Part shown: piece by piece, positions 61,182 through 64,000 of the stretch
Position numbering within the stretch: position 1 is the first letter of the stretch
Layout of the letters: each line of letters begins with the position of its first letter
NCBI RefSeq assembly: GCF_000014145.1
Contig: NC_008255.1
Location: 1,799,501 to 1,863,500 of the forward strand
DNA length: 64,000 nt
Reading direction: 5' to 3'
Source of the DNA: Cytophaga hutchinsonii ATCC 33406
GTDB lineage: Bacteria; Bacteroidota; Bacteroidia; Cytophagales; Cytophagaceae
Notes under the pieces: model-generated
Database searches by the model: none
Seen by the model: the letters and a program-made list of their open reading frames with translations, nothing else
Told to the model about the DNA's origin: nothing
Translations under genes and position numbers: made by a program

Positions 61182-62417
61182 TTAGATTTTTTTAACCATC
61201 AGGGCTGCTATATGCCCGCCAAATCCAAATGTATTGCTGATGGCTACATTCACTTCTTTAGCAACAGCTTTGTTTAATACCAGATTCAGATTTTCGTATC
61301 CGGCTTCTACGGCAGTTGTATTAATCGTTGGAGGAATCATGTTGTGTTGTACCGCCTGAATGCAAATGATTGCTTCAATGGCACCCGCAGCACCCAGCAG
61401 GTGTCCGGTCATAGACTTAGAAGCACTGATTGAAGCATTTGATGCATCGCCGAACAAACGTTGAATTGCTTTTAATTCGCTTTGGTCACCAATTGGTGTA
61501 GATGTTGCATGCGGGTTAATGTAATCAACATCCGCTGCAGAAATACCCGCATCTTCCAGCGTTAATTTCATACCCATGTAGGCGCCGTCACCTTCCGGAT
61601 GTGAGCCCGTTAAGTGATAGGCGTCCGCGCACATACCACCACCGATTACTTCACATAATATCGTTGCACCACGCTTAACAGCATGTTCGTATTCTTCTAA
61701 AATGATTGCACCGGCACCTTCACCCATAACAAAGCCATCACGGCTATTATCAAACGGACGGGAAGCCGATTCCGGATTTTCATTTTGTGTTGATAAGGCT
61801 TTTAGTGCACCAAACCCTCCGATTAAACTTTCATTGATCGGAGCGTCTGAACCGCCAGTAATAATCATATCTGCCTTGTTCCAGCGGATGTAATTGAAAG
61901 CATCAATAACCGATGTAGTAGAGGATGCGCATGCAGAAACTGTTGTATAGTTTATACCACGCAGACCATATTTAATGGAGATAACACCAGAGGCAATATC
62001 TACTAATATTTTAGGTACAAAGTATGGGTTAAATCGGGGAGTGCCGTCACCTTTTGCATACTCCATGATCTGTTCCTGTGTGGTAAGAATACCTCCGTTG
62101 CCGGAACCCCAGATAACACCGATGCGGTCTTTGTTTAATGAGTCGAAATCTATCTTCGCCTGTTCTATAGCTTCTTTAACCGTTATAAGTGCATATTGTG
62201 TAAACAGATCATACTTGCGGGCTTCGCCTTTTTCGAAATAATTAAGCGGATTATATCCTTTAATTTCACAGGCAAATTTTGTTTTGAATTTTTCTGTATT
62301 AAAATAGGTGATGGGTGCAGCGCCGCTTTTTCCAGCCAGCAGGTTATTCCAAAATTCATTCGATGTATTCCCGATAGGTGTAAGAGCTCCTATACCTGTA
62401 ACAACTACTCTTCTCAT
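61182..62417 (-). CDS. fabF: 3-oxoacyl-[acyl-carrier-protein] synthase II (KAS II)
   Basis: 411 residues with the condensing-enzyme triad: Cys163 in SACASSTT, His303 in NPHATSTP, Lys334 and His339 in KSMTGHLLGAAGA, and the closing FGFGGH loop. It elongates acyl chains in fatty-acid synthesis. acpP is not adjacent; several KAS genes usually exist in this phylum. This copy may serve a specialised lipid pathway rather than bulk synthesis. The start is supported by a TAnnTTTG box upstream. Confidence 0.9.
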   Translation of the reverse strand: MRRVVVTGIGALTPIGNTSNEFWNNLLAGKSGAAPITYFNTEKFKTKFACEIKGYNPLNYFEKGEARKYDLFTQYALITVKEAIEQAKIDFDSLNKDRIGVIWGSGNGGILTTQEQIMEYAKGDGTPRFNPYFVPKILVDIASGVISIKYGLRGINYTTVSACASSTTSVIDAFNYIRWNKADMIITGGSDAPINESLIGGFGALKALSTQNENPESASRPFDNSRDGFVMGEGAGAIILEEYEHAVKRGATILCEVIGGGMCADAYHLTGSHPEGDGAYMGMKLTLEDAGISAADVDYINPHATSTPIGDQSELKAIQRLFGDASNASISASKSMTGHLLGAAGAIEAIICIQAVQHNMIPPTINTTAVEAGYENLNLVLNKAVAKEVNVAISNTFGFGGHIAALMVKKI

Positions 62418-62442
62418 GCTTACTATTCACTGATTTATCCTC

Positions 62443-62450
62443 CAAAAATA
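62443..62450 (-). promoter_or_regulatory. Candidate -7 box for fabF
   Basis: Minus-strand TATTTTTG fits TAnnTTTG, 25 bases before the fabF ATG. Confidence 0.4.
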
Positions 62451-62555
62451 ACGGAATATAAGTGAATTGTAATACACATTGTTTAAATATTCAATCCAAT
62501 GGAAGGTTTTATATATCGAACGAAAAGTGTATTTTGAGTTCAAATTATACAGACA

Positions 62556-63098
62556 ATGGAGAAAATACATGCAACTACGGTTGTTGCAATCAGACATAAC
62601 GGACAAATTTCAATAGGTGCAGACGGGCAGGCGACGTTGGGAAATACGGTAGTGAAAGACTATGTAAAAAAAGTGCGTAAATTAATGGAAGGTAAAGTGT
62701 TATGCGGATTTGCCGGTTCTACAGCCGATGCATTTACGCTGCTGGAACGTTTTGAAGAAAAACTGAATACCTACGCCGGCAATATGAAACGTGCTGCTAT
62801 TGAATTAGCGAAAGACTGGCGTACAGATCGTTATTTACGCAAGCTGGAAGCGATGATGATTGTTGTTAACAAAGATGAACTGTTATTGATTTCCGGAACT
62901 GGTGATGTGATTGAGCCGGATAATGACATCTTATCTATTGGTTCGGGAAGTATGTACGCACAGTCTGCAGCTGCTGCATTAAAAAAACATGCAACACACT
63001 TGTCTGCTCCGGAAATGGTTCGTGAAAGTTTGAGCATTGCTGCAGATATCTGTATTTATACCAATCATAATTTTGTTATTGAAACGGCTGTTGCATGA
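62556..63098 (+). CDS. hslV: ATP-dependent protease proteolytic subunit HslV
   Basis: 180 residues. The N-terminus [16 protein letters not shown] places the nucleophile threonine at position 7 within ATT, as in the ClpQ-like forms, rather than at position 2. [43 protein letters not shown] and the C-terminal [10 protein letters not shown] match HslV. It forms a dodecameric protease with the HslU ATPase, which is not encoded in this window. Its stop overlaps the next start by 4 bases. Confidence 0.95.
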   Translation: MEKIHATTVVAIRHNGQISIGADGQATLGNTVVKDYVKKVRKLMEGKVLCGFAGSTADAFTLLERFEEKLNTYAGNMKRAAIELAKDWRTDRYLRKLEAMMIVVNKDELLLISGTGDVIEPDNDILSIGSGSMYAQSAAAALKKHATHLSAPEMVRESLSIAADICIYTNHNFVIETAVA

Positions 63099-63433
63099 TA
63101 AAAATCTATCATAACCCACGTTGTCAAAAGAGTCGTACGGCCCTGGCATATGTTGAAGAGCGCGATGAGAACATTGAAGTGGTGGAATATTTGAAAAATC
63201 CGCCAACAGCAAAAGAGTTGAAAGAAGTATTGCAGCTGCTGAAAATGAAACCAATGGATATTATCCGGAAAAAGGAAACGCTGTACATTGATTCGTATAA
63301 AGACAAGGAATTTACCGATGCACAGTGGATTTCTATTTTAGCAGAACATCCTGTTTTAATTGAACGACCAATATTGATTAATAAAAATAAAGCTGTAATC
63401 GCCCGTGATGAAGCAACGTTAAAAAGTTTTTAA
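63095..63433 (+). CDS. arsC: ArsC/Spx-family thioredoxin-fold protein (arsenate reductase-like)
   Basis: 112 residues. Catalytic Cys10 in [13 protein letters not shown], followed by [18 protein letters not shown] and [16 protein letters not shown] with the conserved Arg for oxyanion binding; this is the glutaredoxin-dependent ArsC group. There are no other arsenic genes nearby, so the physiological role may be general redox. Translationally coupled to hslV (ATGA). Confidence 0.88.
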   Translation: MIKIYHNPRCQKSRTALAYVEERDENIEVVEYLKNPPTAKELKEVLQLLKMKPMDIIRKKETLYIDSYKDKEFTDAQWISILAEHPVLIERPILINKNKAVIARDEATLKSF

Positions 63434-63450
63434 TAAACATCCTGAATTAA

Positions 63451-63978
63451 GTGAAGTATAGCCTGTTTGTATTTTTATTTCTTTTAACAAATGCTTTTGT
63501 ATTTGCTCAATCGGAAACACCTCGCCGGAGAGATTTCAATATAGGCACGTTTACCGGTATTGGCGGTGCATCGCTTATGCCGATACCAACGTTAGATGTG
63601 CGTTATAAAGGAACGACATTACGTATAGCACCGGGTTATAAATATAATGGAGTAGGGGTTACGCAGGAACTGTTTCCTTTCTCAAAAACGTTTTATAATA
63701 TTTACTGGCTCGCTTCCGTCTATTATGTGAGAGGCACTGAATCCAAGCATGCAAATGCCACAACAGATTTTAATGCATACTCCCTGCTTGGCGGTTTGAA
63801 ATATTATATGGGTACACGTTTCTTTTCAGAGTTACAGCTGGGTGCTGAATACAGAGAAAAATCAACTCCGGGTTATGCATCAACAAATAATGTATCACCG
63901 TATTTTGAATTTGGTATCGGAATAAATCTGTTTCGAAATTATCCTAAAAAAGTAACTACTATCGGCGGAGGAGAATAA
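63451..63978 (+). CDS. Small secreted outer-membrane-like protein
   Basis: 175 residues from a GTG start (MKYSLFVFLFLLTNAFVFAQ, a clear signal peptide); no ATG is available before it. Beta-strand pattern: GTFTGIGGASLMPIPTLDVRY, LASVYYVRG, LLGGLKYYMG, SELQLGAEY and FEFGIGINLF suggest a small barrel. No specific family is recognised. It is 17 bases after the ArsC-like gene, and the next gene begins at the base after its stop. Confidence 0.7.
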   Translation: MKYSLFVFLFLLTNAFVFAQSETPRRRDFNIGTFTGIGGASLMPIPTLDVRYKGTTLRIAPGYKYNGVGVTQELFPFSKTFYNIYWLASVYYVRGTESKHANATTDFNAYSLLGGLKYYMGTRFFSELQLGAEYREKSTPGYASTNNVSPYFEFGIGINLFRNYPKKVTTIGGGE

Positions 63979-64000
63979 ATGAATTTTTTAGCACACGTAT
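63979..64000 (+). CDS. acpH: Start of a probable ACP phosphodiesterase (AcpH-like), cut by window end
   Basis: Only seven codons are visible, starting directly after the previous stop: MNFLAHV. This is the usual opening of AcpH/DUF479 proteins (MNFLAHLYL), which remove phosphopantetheine from acyl carrier protein. Too little sequence is present to be sure. Confidence 0.45.

Noticed and set aside
1-64000. Insertion sequences, prophage or tRNA genes
   Set aside because: No transposase, integrase, phage structural gene, cloverleaf-like sequence or rRNA segment was found when reading the intergenic regions.

Overview
The window reads as chromosomal core and accessory DNA from a gliding member of the Bacteroidota, most like Cytophaga (C. 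hutchinsonii-type). This is inferred from the gene content: gliding ABC-transporter genes gldA-gldF-gldG, type IX secretion (T9SS) PorV- and PorU-like proteins, a PorP/SprF-family protein, a giant SprB-like surface protein with a T9SS type B C-terminal domain, and families typical of the phylum (DUF4290, DUF3109, DUF1343/NamZ, short biosynthetic arginine decarboxylase, GT3-type glycogen synthase). Several start regions carry TAnnTTTG, the -7 box of the Bacteroidota housekeeping sigma factor. Shine-Dalgarno signals are mostly absent, as usual in the phylum. I see no rRNA, tRNA, insertion sequence, phage or CRISPR array.

Layout. 1-1106: end of folC, then trmB. 1177-7436: a small outer-membrane barrel gene (-), then gldA-gldF-gldG-DUF4340 and dnaN (+). 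7437-7795: a non-coding stretch with two terminators and a nested inverted-repeat structure. 7796-12533 (-): operon pcrA/uvrD-type helicase, DUF4290, murA (active-site Cys replaced by Asp) and a small membrane protein. 12629-15094 (+): DUF3109 protein and an SF1B helicase. 15175-31974: a surface-adhesin locus with a 3851-residue SprB-like protein of about 31 repeats, a TPR/PD40 protein without an OmpA domain, a PorP/SprF-family protein, a small lipoprotein, and a TPR/PD40/OmpA protein of PorE type. 32111-37748: methyltransferase, purB, flavin/[2Fe-2S] reductase, M3 peptidase and a lipoprotein. 37869-44030: PorV-like barrel and a 1685-residue PorU-like C25 peptidase. 44085-55252: folA, fmt, NamZ-like protein, LolE/FtsX permease, dolichyl-phosphate-mannose-synthase-like GT2, hemG, HAD-IIIA phosphatase, arginine decarboxylase, argS and glutathione peroxidase. 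55358-57872: a PPP-type phosphatase next to a eukaryotic-type (GT3) glycogen synthase. 58099-64000: orphan lipoprotein, DsrE and tautomerase pair, a third PD40/OmpA protein, fabF, hslV, an ArsC-like protein, a small barrel protein, and the first codons of what looks like acpH.

How it fits together. The largest theme is the cell surface: gliding transporter, sorting and shuttle proteins, a giant cargo adhesin, its likely SprF-type partner, and periplasmic PD40/OmpA proteins that could tie the apparatus to peptidoglycan. The best candidate for an under-described system is the 15175-31974 locus. Two PorE-like paralogues there, one with and one without the peptidoglycan-binding domain, flank a SprF-family gene beside a giant repeat adhesin. 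The window is gene-dense, and convergent gene pairs are usually separated by long, near-perfect palindromic terminators.
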